Notes: a model not told the origin generated them from the letters alone. A stretch of 16,546 bases of DNA from Halocaridina rubra (GCA_037179515.1 JAXCGZ010021877.1:10001-26546), one strand, 5' to 3'. Positions 1 to 8,342 are shown, numbered from the stretch's first letter. Numbers and translations are program-made.

Positions 1-557
1 TAACAGGCATTCCACCTGCACCTAGGGGTGTTCCTCAAATTGAGGTAACCTTTGACATTGATGCTAATGGTATTTTGAATGTGTCTGCAGTGGACAAGTC
101 AACAGGAAAAGAGAACAAAATCACCATTACAAACGACAAAGGTCGTCTTAGCAAAGAAGAAATTGAACGCATGGTTCAAGAAGCAGAGAAATACAGAACT
201 GATGATGAAAAGCAGAGGGATCGTATTGCAGCCAAGAATTCCCTAGAATCCTTCTGTTTCAATATGAAGTCAACTGTTGAAGATGACAAGTTCAAGGATA
301 AGATATCTGAGGACGACCGAAACAAAATTCTGGAAGCTTGCAATGATGCCATCAAGTGGCTCGACTCAAATCAGTTGGGTGAAAAGGAAGAGTATGAACA
401 CAAGCTGAAAGAAATTGAGCAAATCTGCAATCCCATCATCACAAAAATGTACCAGGCTGCTGGTGGTCCTCCTCCTGGTGCTGGTGCAGGTGCTCCTGGA
501 GCTGGTGCTGCTCCTGGTGGTGGATCATCAGGACCCACCATTGAGGAAGTTGATTAA
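1..557 (+). CDS. Hsc70: Heat shock cognate 70 kDa protein (cytosolic Hsc70), C-terminal part, 5' end outside window
   Basis: This is the C-terminal 184 codons of a cytosolic Hsp70-family chaperone. The reading frame is already open at base 3 (first residues TGIPPAPRG), so the gene begins upstream. Seen in order: the last strands of the beta substrate-binding domain ([19 protein letters not shown], about codons 14-32), the alpha-helical lid starting near the segment [19 protein letters not shown], the segment [10 protein letters not shown], a disordered Gly/Pro/Ala tail and the terminal EEVD. In this family the substrate-binding domain holds extended hydrophobic peptides, and the EEVD end binds TPR co-chaperones such as Hop and CHIP. 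EEVD marks the nuclear/cytosolic branch; ER members end in a KDEL-type signal. No intron interrupts the visible part. Constitutive (cognate) rather than heat-inducible expression is inferred from similarity of the lid to Hsc70; the promoter is not in view. Assignment to the family is very secure; the exact paralogue is not. Confidence 0.97.
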   Translation, partial: TGIPPAPRGVPQIEVTFDIDANGILNVSAVDKSTGKENKITITNDKGRLSKEEIERMVQEAEKYRTDDEKQRDRIAAKNSLESFCFNMKSTVEDDKFKDKISEDDRNKILEACNDAIKWLDSNQLGEKEEYEHKLKEIEQICNPIITKMYQAAGGPPPGAGAGAPGAGAAPGGGSSGPTIEEVD

Positions 558-654
558 ACGATTTAATTTTCTATGGCTAATACCTCTATTTAATGATTTC
601 ATTCTTTAAAGTTCAATATGTTGGCCATGTTTTATGTAATAGAAAAATTTGGTT

Positions 655-660
655 ATTAAA
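655..660 (+). promoter_or_regulatory. Candidate polyadenylation signal ATTAAA for Hsc70
   Basis: ATTAAA, the commonest variant of AATAAA, lies 98 bases after the Hsc70 stop codon. It is followed by T-rich sequence with scattered G (TTTTGTTTTTTTATATATTGG, from about 713) that could act as the downstream element. Other ATTAAA hexamers occur at 773-778 and 1004-1009, so the real cleavage site cannot be chosen from sequence alone. Confidence 0.4.
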
Positions 661-1890
661 GGAATTCATTTCTAATCTTTGCTCATGGCTCAAATTAGTT
701 CTATATATTTTAATTTTGTTTTTTTATATATTGGCATAAGTTTTATTCACAATGTTTACAAGGTATTGATGTATTAAAATAATCGAAATTACATTTTAGG
801 GCCATAAATGAAAAGCTTACTCCTGTTTTCTTGGCACAAGTTCTAAGTATTCACAATACAAACAAGTTATCTAAGTTTTAAAATGGTCAAAATTATATTT
901 TAAACTAGAAGAGGTTTGGAAATGTATTGGACTTCAGTGTTTCCAGCCAATAATTCCAGCATTACCACCAAAGCTTTAAGTATTCATTCCAAAGTAAAGA
1001 TAAATTAAACCTTCATTTTTTTTTTCATTTCTTCCCTGTATGTTTTTAATATTCGTGCTTTATTAGGCGTAGATATATTTATTGAGAGGTATTGGAGGAT
1101 AACTTTTGGAGCCTAACTGTGCAAGAGTACAATACCGAAGACAAGATACGAGGTTGCTACAGGACCTAAAATGAAGCTTGATTTGATTTAGTCTTAAAAT
1201 CTGGATAGTACGAGAATGTATGGTATGATTTACACGGAAATGATTTTTCTTGGAGGAGCGAGAGGTAGTGTATACTTACACTTGATGGATATGTAAAACT
1301 AGTTTTGCTTTCTGTGGGTGCTGTGACTAACCGAACGAATGGAGTGAATCCAGGATTGCATTGTTTATATTAGGATAGAACCCTGACTAATTTGGTAATT
1401 TTAAGTTTCAATTACTATTAGTTTTCCATTCTTTAATCAAAATGCCGTTTTTAGACTGAAATGGTCTGGGTGTTTGATGAAAATATCCATAATTTAATGT
1501 CTACCTTTAATTACATTGGTTCATAGATGCTACAGAGGAGATAAAATAATCTAAGCTAACAAGGGATGTAAATGGTCCCTGGAAAACCAGTCCATTGATT
1601 CTTCAAAGAATCGTTCAATGCTGTAAGTTGGGTTAGTTTACGTTGTAGGTGATGTAAAGAAGTTTAAAACAAAGGCAGATGCCAGTTTTAGAACTAGGAA
1701 GATGCCTATACTTGCCTAAAAGTATGAACACAATGTTAAACAGAAAATGAACCACCAAGGTGACCCCATAGGAGCTCTTCTCCATTGGGAGTTAATCCGC
1801 AACGCCTCCATGTGCTGCTAATGGTGTGAGCTAATACATTTATATCCATCATGTTTGCAATCGTATTCATTTTAAAGTACCGTAGTACTG

Positions 1891-1903
1891 AAAAAAAAAA
1901 AAA
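1891..1903 (+). repeat. A13 homopolymer
   Basis: A run of 13 A follows the short inverted repeat AGTAC/GTACT at about 1877-1890. A similar A11 run is at 2149-2159. Either could be the decayed tail of an old retroposed sequence, but I see no flanking target-site duplication or recognisable body to support that. Confidence 0.5.
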
Positions 1904-2354
1904 TAGGAGGCATGCCAGCTCAACAGGCCCTGTCCCAAACTGGTAAAATGTGTATTATTGTACTTGACAGTGACCCCTTAGTTTAAAGAGAAAAAATCTC
2001 TTGCTCAAAGAATAGGTAGTCCCATAATGCCCCATATGAGATGGACCTGTGTCTGTTTACATTGTTTAAATCCCCATTCGCCCTCAAGAGCGAATACCAC
2101 CTCCAATCAACAAAATCTTACCCCACCTGCGGGCCAAAGGAGAACATTAAAAAAAAAAAGTGTATTTGAGGGGAACACTTCTTGGGAATATCGTCATTTT
2201 TAGCGGGTCCTTAGTATATGAATCTACAAGAAAGCTATTGCTGCGTATCTTTTTCACAGTTACGCAAGTGTCTAATATCAAGACTTCCCTTATCGATTCT
2301 AGTGGTTTTCATCCTCATTGTTAGCTGTTCAGTGGCATGAAATATTGTCATTAG

Positions 2355-2879
2355 GTTTGGAATCAATCCATCGTCATTGAATGTGTTAATGTACGGGTAC
2401 ATAATGGTAAGGAAAATTGCTTCTTTGCATCTGTATATAGCCCACCAAAGGGGAACATGCTTGAGTTTCTTGAAGCTTTACTGAAAGTATTTGATTTTGC
2501 AGCAAGAAAAAAGTACAAAACTATATACTTATTCGGTGATTGGAACTTAGATTTGTTTAAAATAAATGATCAAAGAGTAACTGATTTTATAAACTTAATG
2601 TATTCACGTGGCTGCTTTCCAATAACTACTAAACCTACGAGAGTAACTGAAAATAGTGCATCTCTAATTGATCATATCTGGACCCCAAATCTTGAAGACA
2701 ACATAATTAATTACATAGTGTGCACCGACATAACAGATCATTTCGCAGTATACTCCCAGTTTAAAAAAGAACATAAATTTGATGCATATGTAAAAAAAAA
2801 AAAAGACTACTCTGATGATAACATAGCTAAATTTACTAGAGATATATACATGAAAAATGGCAACATATCATTGACCTAA
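2355..2879 (+). pseudogene. LINE-A endonuclease (EEP/APE-like) C-terminal fragment
   Basis: This frame is open from 2355, just after a TAG at 2352-2354, although the first ATG is at 2457. The translation contains the C-terminal half of an apurinic-type endonuclease. It has VYSPPKGN before the ATG, GDWNLD at residues 27-32 (counted from that ATG; canonical GDFN), SLIDHI at 69-74 and TDITDHF at 90-96, where the Asp-His pair corresponds to the catalytic SDH motif. In LINEs this domain nicks the target DNA and supplies the 3' OH that primes reverse transcription. The N-terminal catalytic blocks (the Asn and Glu motifs) are missing. The frame ends at a TAA (2877-2879), and homology resumes in another frame, so this is a relic. 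Confidence 0.85.
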
Positions 2880-3560
2880 ATAATGCAAATGAAGCTTTTA
2901 ATAAATTTCACTGTACATTTAGCGATAAATTTCTAGACTGCTTTCCTCTAAGAAAATCGACTGTAAATAATAAAAACAACAGATGCCCACACATAGCTGC
3001 AGGATTAAAAAATAGTATCAAAGAAAAACACCGATTAGAAAGACTTGCATCAAAATGGTCTTTGTCTTTTGGAACCAGATATAAAGCGTACAGGAACAAA
3101 TTAGTAACACTACTCCGAGCTGCAAAAAATAGATATTTTCAGGATAAGCTTAAGAAGGAACAAGGAAACAGCAAGTCCACCTGGAATACAATAAACAGCC
3201 TAATGGGACAAAAACAAATTAATCGTTTAAAGGAAATCAAATTAAAAAATGATAATGACCACACTGCAAATATCTTTAATAATCATTTCTTAACTATAGC
3301 ACAACCAACACAGGAACAACAAAATGTGCAACAAAACTCACACTGACACTTTCTTAATAATCCACCAGACTTTTCGTTTTACTTGTATCCTGTAACAAGG
3401 GAGGACATCATTAAATATATAAAAACCTTAATACCAAATACAGCGTCGGGATATGATGAAATTCCATCAAAACTACTCCAGGTCACTGCCCATTACATTG
3501 GTACCCCACTTACCCACATAATCAATCTATGTTTTCAGCAAGGATGTTTCCAGACAAACT
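2880..3560 (+). pseudogene. LINE-A linker and N-terminal reverse transcriptase blocks
   Basis: The endonuclease-RT linker continues here in a frame different from the endonuclease. It holds a basic helical segment typical of this linker (AYRNKLVTLLRAAKNRYFQ, from about 3086) and the segment KSTWNTINSLMG. A TGA at 3344-3346 interrupts the frame, but the same frame then gives the first RT blocks: VTREDIIKYIKTL and TASGYDEIPSKLLQ, the nucleotide-proximal region preceding the palm. Just after INLCFQQGCF (about 3525-3550) the reading must shift into the frame used from 3529 onward. The nonsense mutation and two frame changes confirm decay. Confidence 0.75.
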
Positions 3561-4476
3561 AAAAAGTGCTAAAGTAATACCTATATTTAAGTCAGGCACT
3601 GTAGATGATGAAAATAACTATAGACCTATATCTATCTTACCGTCTTTAAGTAAAGTGTTTGAAAAAGCGATTGTTCACAGACTTGAAGAATTCCTTGAAA
3701 AGTTCAACCTATTATCCGAAAATCAATACGGATTCCGTAATAATAAGACCACTGAAAAAGCAATAATGAACTTTACAAGTGATGTTTATAAAAATTTGGA
3801 AAATAAAAACTTTGTTGCAGGGGTTTTCCTAGACTTGTCCAAAGCATATGACTCATTAGACCATGATATACTAATAGCAAAACTAACTTGTGTGGGTATT
3901 AGGGGAATACCATTACAGTTATTTAAGAGCTACTTGAAAAATAGAAAACAAGCCGTATATTGTAATGGGAAAGCATCTTTGTTGCGAACTATTCAGAGGG
4001 GAGTACCACAGGGATCAATACTGGGCCCATTGTTATTTTTAGTTTATATAAATGATATTTCCAATGCCAGTAATAAATTCAAATATATTCTTTATGCAGA
4101 TGACACCAACCTTCTCTTGCATGATAATAACCTTGACCACCTGCTTTCGGTTTTAAATAGTGAACTAGAAAAAATTAATAACTGGGTCTCTGTTAATAAA
4201 TTAAAGCTAAATGTTTCCAAAACTGACTATATCTTATTTCAAAATAGATCTGTAGTACACAATATTGGTCAAGTTAATATGAATGGATATGAAGTTATAA
4301 GAGTTGCCTGTAAGAAATTTTTGGGAGTAATTATTGATGAAAATTTAAGTTGGAAATATCATATTCAATCTGTCTGTTCAAAAATGTCCAAGACGTGTGG
4401 AATTTTGTATAAAATTCGTCATAACCTAACAAATGAGGCCTTAAAAAGCATATACTCTTCCCTGTGTTATCTTCAT
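3529..4476 (+). pseudogene. LINE-A reverse transcriptase palm domain
   Basis: This is the catalytic core of a non-LTR reverse transcriptase. Counted from the ATG at 3529, it shows KSAKVIPIFKSG, NYRPISILPSLSKVFEK, QYGFRNNKTT, FLDLSKAYDSLDH with the first catalytic Asp at residue 102 (codon 3832-3834), the RGVPQGSILGP block, and YADD at residues 189-192 (4093-4104), which supplies the other two metal-binding Asp residues. The signature residues are therefore intact even though the element is broken elsewhere. The fragment begins after a frameshift near 3550 and is cut at 4476 by an inserted segment, after which homology resumes at 4633 in the same frame. The enzyme would copy the LINE RNA at the nicked target (target-primed reverse transcription). 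It is inactive as it stands. Confidence 0.9.
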
Positions 4477-4632
4477 CTCTTCCTTCTTTAAATTTCGTGC
4501 TTATCCCCCCAATCCTTCCCATCCTATATCCCCCTCTCTTCAGTGATGACACCCTGAATAGGGCTAAGAGAGTTCACTCGATGCCGTCACTGTTCTTCCC
4601 CCACCTATCCTATCCCATCCAGCTCAGCTCAT
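4477..4632. mobile_element. Unidentified 156-bp insertion inside LINE-A
   Basis: The LINE-A reading frame runs smoothly to the codons for SLCYLH at 4476 and resumes in the same frame after 4632 with IIYCLSIWGCTWQ, giving an excess of 156 bp (52 codons). TCAT occurs at both edges (4473-4476 and 4629-4632), compatible with a 4-bp target-site duplication. The insert is strongly C/T-rich on the + strand, with GC content above its surroundings. I see no terminal inverted repeats, A-tail or Pol III boxes. It could be a short non-autonomous transposon or captured DNA. Its identity is unknown. Confidence 0.5.
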
Positions 4633-5065
4633 ATTATATACTGTTTGTCCATCTGGGGTTGTACTTGGCAGTCAATTGTAAGATATGTATTTGTAACTCA
4701 GAAAAGACTGATCAAAACTATTACATATAGTGGAAAATATGACTCAACTTCCTCCTCAATCGAGCTAAACTTGCTTAAATTTAATTACTTGATACAATAT
4801 TTCTGTCTTATTATTATACATATGTTAATGATAACAGAAAATTATTTAGATTTATTCAACACAACCATGGAATCAGAGGTAACAATATAAATTTGATAAG
4901 TCCACAGCCGAGAACAACCTTGTAAAAATTTTCTATTCACTGTTTTTGCCCAAAATGTTGGAATGCATTACCAGAAGATTTAAAAACAATAACTGGCATA
5001 ACTTTATTTAAAAAGAAACTCAAACAGCATATATTTACTAGGAAAAATCAAGCAGCTGTTGATTA
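4633..5065 (+). pseudogene. LINE-A post-RT C-terminal domain
   Basis: After the insertion the translation continues with SIWGCTWQSIVRYVFVTQKR (the block usually seen as WG....L..L...QKR in CR1/L2 elements). The open frame stops at 4888-4890. The rest of the domain is recovered piecewise in other frames: NHGIRGNNINLISPQPRTTL, then a stop, then WNALPEDLKTITGITLFKKKL (about 4961-5020). This resembles the WN.LP......S...FK..L ending typical of these polymerases. Several frame changes and at least one in-frame stop mark it as dead. The domain is probably involved in RNA or template handling in active elements; its precise role is not established here. Confidence 0.75.
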
Positions 5066-5216
5066 ATAATTAATACAGTATTGGTGCATCATTATGTCCA
5101 GGTTAAGGTCAGGTTACTGTTTTGTTTTATTACAAGATAAGTATGAGATTGCTATATTGGAGCTTTTGTTAACTATTGCCGTCATACTGTAAATTATGTG
5201 AAATGTATATTAAACT

Positions 5217-5245
5217 GCCTGCCAAGGAGCTCTTGCTCAGCAGGC
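5217..5245 (+). other. LINE-A 3' UTR bulged hairpin
   Basis: The outer stem GCCTGC (5217-5222) pairs with GCAGGC (5240-5245). Inside, an asymmetric internal loop (CAAG on the 5' side, single A on the 3' side) leads to a second stem GAGC (5227-5230) with GCTC (5235-5238), closed by the loop TCTT. All ten pairs are Watson-Crick. Stem-loops near the 3' end are known to be recognised by the RT of L2-type LINEs. The LINE-B units have the same architecture. Confidence 0.75.
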
Positions 5246-5302
5246 TAGTGCCTCTGAATATAATATACATATTTATTCCTGTATGTATACTAAATATTTG
5301 GC

Positions 5303-5326
5303 AATAAAATCTCTGACTATGACTAT
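5303..5326 (+). repeat. LINE-A 3' terminus with AATAAA and TGACTA short tandem repeat
   Basis: AATAAA at 5303-5308 is followed by TCTC and two copies of TGACTA plus T (5314-5326). Ending in a few copies of a short repeat instead of poly(A) is characteristic of CR1/L2-type elements. I take this as the 3' boundary of LINE-A. Confidence 0.65.
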
Positions 5327-5941
5327 TATTTCATAAAAACAGTTAAAAGCCTTGCAAGTCAACTATTTATTATATACATAAAATGAGTTACTGTATGTTT
5401 CATAAGATTAAAAAAATCCATTACAATATCACTATCCAACCCTCATATCCTTTCTAGTCTGTTTTTATGACATGAAGTGCGAGTGAGACAGCCTTTCTCT
5501 CCTATTTTAGTGTCTACTTCTAACATTTGTGTTTAGGACAACCCCGGGTCATTTTTCCGATTCACTAAATTTTCTTTCCGTAAAATGTACGTTTTGTTTT
5601 GTATATGGGTGAACAAATTAGCAAGTTCTAAAATAAATCTAGAAGAATAATGCCAAGTAAAGTATTAATGAAAAATAGTTGTTAAAAATAAATCCAAGCA
5701 TTCAAACTCTGATATCAATCTACAAGAAGGGATGTTTCTTTGCCCCTCACCTCCCCTTTTCATTACAGACCCCCTTTAACAAACCTTACCTTTACTTCTA
5801 ATAATAAACATTATATTAACTCGTACTTGGATGGGTGTCCACCGGGCAACAATAAATGCTGTTGGCATGCCAGGGGACTGCAACAGTTGTAGAGTGCTCG
5901 ATTCAGCCTTAATCCAGTTTCAGTCCGTTTGTGTTCTTCCC
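5327..5941. other. Unannotated AT-rich intergenic DNA
   Basis: I see no coding frame with recognisable similarity, RNA gene or transposon here. A frame stays open from 5831 through the downstream minisatellite and microsatellite, but its N-terminal part resembles nothing I recognise. Confidence 0.5.
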
Positions 5942-6061
5942 CAAATAGGGACTAATTTCGACGAGACGATTCTGCATGTGCTGCACGCTGGGGTTACAAT
6001 TCTTCCAATGGGATATCCTGGGATGACGATTCAGTCAGGTAGATATTCTTGGGTGACCATT
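5942..6061 (+). repeat. Degenerate 30-bp minisatellite, four units
   Basis: There are four consecutive 30-bp units: 5942-5971, 5972-6001, 6002-6031 and 6032-6061. Each ends in a variant of GACGATT (GACGATT, TACAATT, GACGATT, GACCATT). Units 3 and 4 match at 16 of 20 bases in their last 20 positions (GATATCCTGGGATGACGATT against GATATTCTTGGGTGACCATT); units 1 and 2 are more diverged. Read in one frame the units give 10-residue periods ending in TI (LHVLHAGVTI, LPMGYPGMTI, QSGRYSWVTI). Because 30 is a multiple of 3, this could be decayed coding sequence or simply an old minisatellite. Confidence 0.6.
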
Positions 6062-6090
6062 TTTGAGATTCAAGAGGGTTTTAAAATAAT

Positions 6091-6194
<104 letters not shown>

Positions 6195-6222
6195 CTTCGT
6201 CTACATCTTTTCCCTCTTTTAT

Positions 6223-8244
6223 GTGGGGTCGATGGTTTACAACAAATCTGTACAAGAAATGTATGACATCTTTTGTGAGAAATATGGGAAGATAGTAGAT
6301 TGCTGCATACCTGTCACCAAAGTAGGTGTAATTCATGCCAGAGAGAAATGGTTCGATAATGGGTGTAAAAGAGCTAAGGAGTGGAGAGACAAATGCTGGA
6401 AAAGGTATAGGAGGAGAAAAAACATAAATGCCTGGCAAACCTACAAAAGAGCAAGAAATGACTACCTAAGTAAAAGGAGAGAGGCAGAGAGAGATTATGA
6501 GAGGGACATCACCAGGAAGGCTAAAGAAAATCCCAAGCTTTTCCACAGCTTTATCAGAGGAAAACTGAAGGTAAAAGAACAGGTTTTAAGGCTAAAGAGA
6601 GCGGATGGAAGCATCACTGAGACGGATGAAGAGATCTGCAAAGAATTGAACAAGGAGTTTCAGTCAGTATTTACAGTAGAAAATACCCTACCCCCTCAGA
6701 TTGCAGTGATAGAAGCTCAAGGGCCGGTATTAGAGAACATCAACCTTACAGCCACAGAGGTATGCAAAGCGCTGATGGATTTAGATGTTCATAAAGCTAC
6801 AGGTCCTGATGACATATGCCCTCATGTGCTTAAAAAATGCGCAAACACAATATCAGTGGCACTAAGTATCATATTTAAGGAGTCACTGGAGTCGGGGGAG
6901 ATTCCAAGATGCTGGAAACAAGCAAATGTGATACCTATCTTCAAAAAGGGAAGGAGGGAGACGGCTCTGAACTATAGACCAGTTTCCTTGACCAGCATAG
7001 TTTGCAAAGTTATGGAGAAACTACTAAGGAAACATATCTCTCTTCACTTGGAATCCTTCAACTTTTTGTCAGTGAAGCAACATGGCTTCAGAGAAGGTAG
7101 ATCAACAGTTACAAACTTATTAGAATTTTATGATGAGGTAAGCCAAATCTTACAGGAAAGAGAGGGCTGGGCAGATTGCATATTCCTAGACTTCCAGAAA
7201 GCGTTTGACACTGTTCCACATGGGAGACTTATTAGGAAGCTGCACTCAATGGCTAGAATAGGTGGAAATGTTTTGGAATGGATAAAAACTTACTTAGAAG
7301 GAAGGGAACAGAGGGTTAGAGTAAGACACTCAGTGTCTGAATGGAGAAGAGTTAGTAGTGGAGTTCCACAGGGTTCAGTTTTAGGGCCACTTTTGTTCCT
7401 TGTATATGTAAATGACCTACCAGAGTCTGTAAATTCATTCATGAATATGTTTTCAGATGATGCAAAGATTGTGAAGAAAGTAAAAAACGAGAACAATGGT
7501 AGAGAACTTCAGGAGGATCTAAATAATCTGCATGAGTGGTCAGAAAAGTGGCTAATGAAATTCAATACTTCAAAATGTAAGGTAATGAGAATGGGTACAA
7601 GTGCAAGAAGGCCCAAGCTTGACTACTCTGAGGCTGGAGTACAACTTCAAGAGACAGAAAATGAGAGAGACCTAGGAGTAAACATACTGGCAGATTTGTC
7701 TCCAGAAATACATATAAATGGCATAGTAAGGGCAGCATATGCATTCTTATCAAATGTAAGGGTAGCCTTCAGGCACATGGACAAGGAAATGTTCAGAAAT
7801 ATTTATGTAACCTATGTGAGGCCAAAACTCGAATATGCAGCCCCCTTTTGGAATCCGCACTTGAAAAAGCACATAGCTAAGCTTGAAAAAGTTCAAAGAC
7901 ATGCCACGAAACTGGTGCCAGAAATACGCAATCTCAGTTATGATGAGAGGCTGAGGGAATTAGACTTACCATCACTCGAAGCTAGAAGAGTAAGGGGGGA
8001 TATGGTGACAGTCTTTAAATTCCTTCATGGTTATGATAGAGTGGATAGGGATCGATATTTCGATATGGCTGGCTCTAGAACTAGAGGTCATAGTTTGAAG
8101 CTTGGTAAGAAAACTTCTTTGCAGGATGTAAGGAAATACTTTTTCAGTGTAAGAGTAATTGATAATTGGAATTGGCTAAGCGAGGAGGTAGTTAATGCTA
8201 TCTCAATCCATAGTTTTAAGGACAGGTACGATAAGTATCACTAA
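6223..8244 (+). CDS. LINE-B copy 1: reverse transcriptase ORF, 5'-truncated (673 codons)
   Basis: This open frame covers the endonuclease-RT linker, RT and C-terminal domain of a CR1-like LINE. The endonuclease is absent, so the start is artificial: the frame is open through the microsatellite, the first GTG is at 6223 and the first ATG at 6232. Seen, with residues counted from 6223: a basic linker rich in Lys/Arg (about 45-115), KATGPDDICPHVLKK, WKQANVIPIFKKG, NYRPVSLTSIVCKVMEK, QHGFREGRST, FLDFQKAFDTVPH with catalytic Asp at 323, SGVPQGSVLGPLLFLVYVNDL from about 379, then FSDD at 410-413, where L2 and L3 have FADD. The C-terminal domain includes RPKLEYAAPFWNPHLKKH, LEKVQRHATKLVPE and a final VIDNWNWLSEEVVNAISIHS block. 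The family copies its RNA into nicked chromosomal DNA. The truncated copy is unlikely to be autonomous, but its frame is unbroken for 2 kb, indicating recent origin. Confidence 0.88.
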   Translation: MGSMVYNKSVQEMYDIFCEKYGKIVDCCIPVTKVGVIHAREKWFDNGCKRAKEWRDKCWKRYRRRKNINAWQTYKRARNDYLSKRREAERDYERDITRKAKENPKLFHSFIRGKLKVKEQVLRLKRADGSITETDEEICKELNKEFQSVFTVENTLPPQIAVIEAQGPVLENINLTATEVCKALMDLDVHKATGPDDICPHVLKKCANTISVALSIIFKESLESGEIPRCWKQANVIPIFKKGRRETALNYRPVSLTSIVCKVMEKLLRKHISLHLESFNFLSVKQHGFREGRSTVTNLLEFYDEVSQILQEREGWADCIFLDFQKAFDTVPHGRLIRKLHSMARIGGNVLEWIKTYLEGREQRVRVRHSVSEWRRVSSGVPQGSVLGPLLFLVYVNDLPESVNSFMNMFSDDAKIVKKVKNENNGRELQEDLNNLHEWSEKWLMKFNTSKCKVMRMGTSARRPKLDYSEAGVQLQETENERDLGVNILADLSPEIHINGIVRAAYAFLSNVRVAFRHMDKEMFRNIYVTYVRPKLEYAAPFWNPHLKKHIAKLEKVQRHATKLVPEIRNLSYDERLRELDLPSLEARRVRGDMVTVFKFLHGYDRVDRDRYFDMAGSRTRGHSLKLGKKTSLQDVRKYFFSVRVIDNWNWLSEEVVNAISIHSFKDRYDKYH

Positions 8245-8268
8245 GTCTAAAATGGAATCGATGAGGAG

Positions 8269-8301
8269 ACGGGAAGATACGAGCTTTGGGTTCTTTCCCG
8301 T
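8269..8301 (+). other. LINE-B copy 1 3' UTR bulged hairpin
   Basis: The outer arms are ACGGGAA (8269-8275) and TTCCCGT (8295-8301). Inside are the bulge GATAC on the 5' side and a single T on the 3' side, then the inner arms GAGC (8281-8284) and GTTC (8290-8293) with loop TTTGG. All other units have GCTC in the inner arm, so copy 1 replaces a G-C pair with G-U and keeps the stem. The hairpin ends three bases before the tail repeats. It is the candidate RT-binding structure of this LINE. Confidence 0.75.
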
Positions 8302-8304
8302 AAA

Positions 8305-8342
8305 CACAATTAGGTAATCACAATTAGGTAATCACACACACA
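8305..8342 (+). repeat. LINE-B copy 1 3' tail, 2 x CACAATTAGGTAAT, and (CA)5 junction to L2
   Basis: Two exact 14-bp tail units (8305-8318 and 8319-8332) are followed by CACACACACA (8333-8342), which merges into the L2 sequence AGAGGAAAACTG. In copy 1 the corresponding internal site reads TTATCAGAGGAAAACTG (from 6551), so the L2 body begins at or just after 8341. Confidence 0.85.

Larger units (their letters stand above)
558..2354. other. Hsc70 3' UTR followed by unannotated AT-rich DNA
   Basis: This stretch has no convincing coding frame, tRNA or recognisable transposon. The first few hundred bases must include the Hsc70 3' UTR, with candidate poly(A) signals at 655-660, 773-778 and 1004-1009. 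Beyond these I see only AT-rich sequence, two A homopolymers (1891-1903 and 2149-2159) and a few short inverted repeats, such as ATTCGC/GCGAAT with an 8-base loop at 2076-2095. The last part may include further decayed sequence of the LINE that becomes recognisable at about 2355. Confidence 0.6.
2355..5326 (+). mobile_element. LINE-A: degenerate 5'-truncated CR1/L2-type non-LTR retrotransposon
   Basis: The remains of one non-LTR retrotransposon are read across shifting frames: endonuclease C-terminus (2355-2879), endonuclease-RT linker and first RT blocks (about 2880-3545), RT palm (3529-4476), post-RT domain (4633-5065), 3' UTR with bulged hairpin (5217-5245), AATAAA (5303-5308) and a short repeated terminus TGACTA TGACTA (5314-5325). 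The 5' end is truncated within the endonuclease. Frame changes, stop codons and the 156-bp insertion at 4477-4632 show a dead copy. The order endonuclease-RT, the motifs GVPQGSILGPLLFLVYINDI and YADD, and a short simple-repeat 3' end without poly(A) fit the CR1/L2 group. The exact clade needs a tree. No target-site duplication was found, which is usual for this group. Confidence 0.85.

Noticed and set aside
415..609. Second frame overlapping the Hsc70 C-terminus (leucine/valine-rich)
   Set aside because: It is a frame-shifted reading of the Gly/Pro/Ala codon repeats of Hsc70.
2076..2095. Hairpin ATTCGC/GCGAAT as a terminator or ncRNA
   Set aside because: A 6-bp stem with an 8-base loop is common by chance in this length of AT-rich DNA. 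It has no T run or linked gene.
1891..2159. Processed pseudogene or SINE ending in A13 or A11
   Set aside because: No recognisable parent sequence, Pol III boxes or target-site duplication could be found around the A runs.
7290..7496. 68-codon minus-strand frame found in copy 1, L2 and L3
   Set aside because: It recurs only because the LINE itself recurs. It is the reverse complement of the RT palm and has no independent support.
8305..8332. True telomere sequence
   Set aside because: TTAGG occurs once per 14-mer and never as a tandem TTAGG run, so there is no telomeric repeat here.
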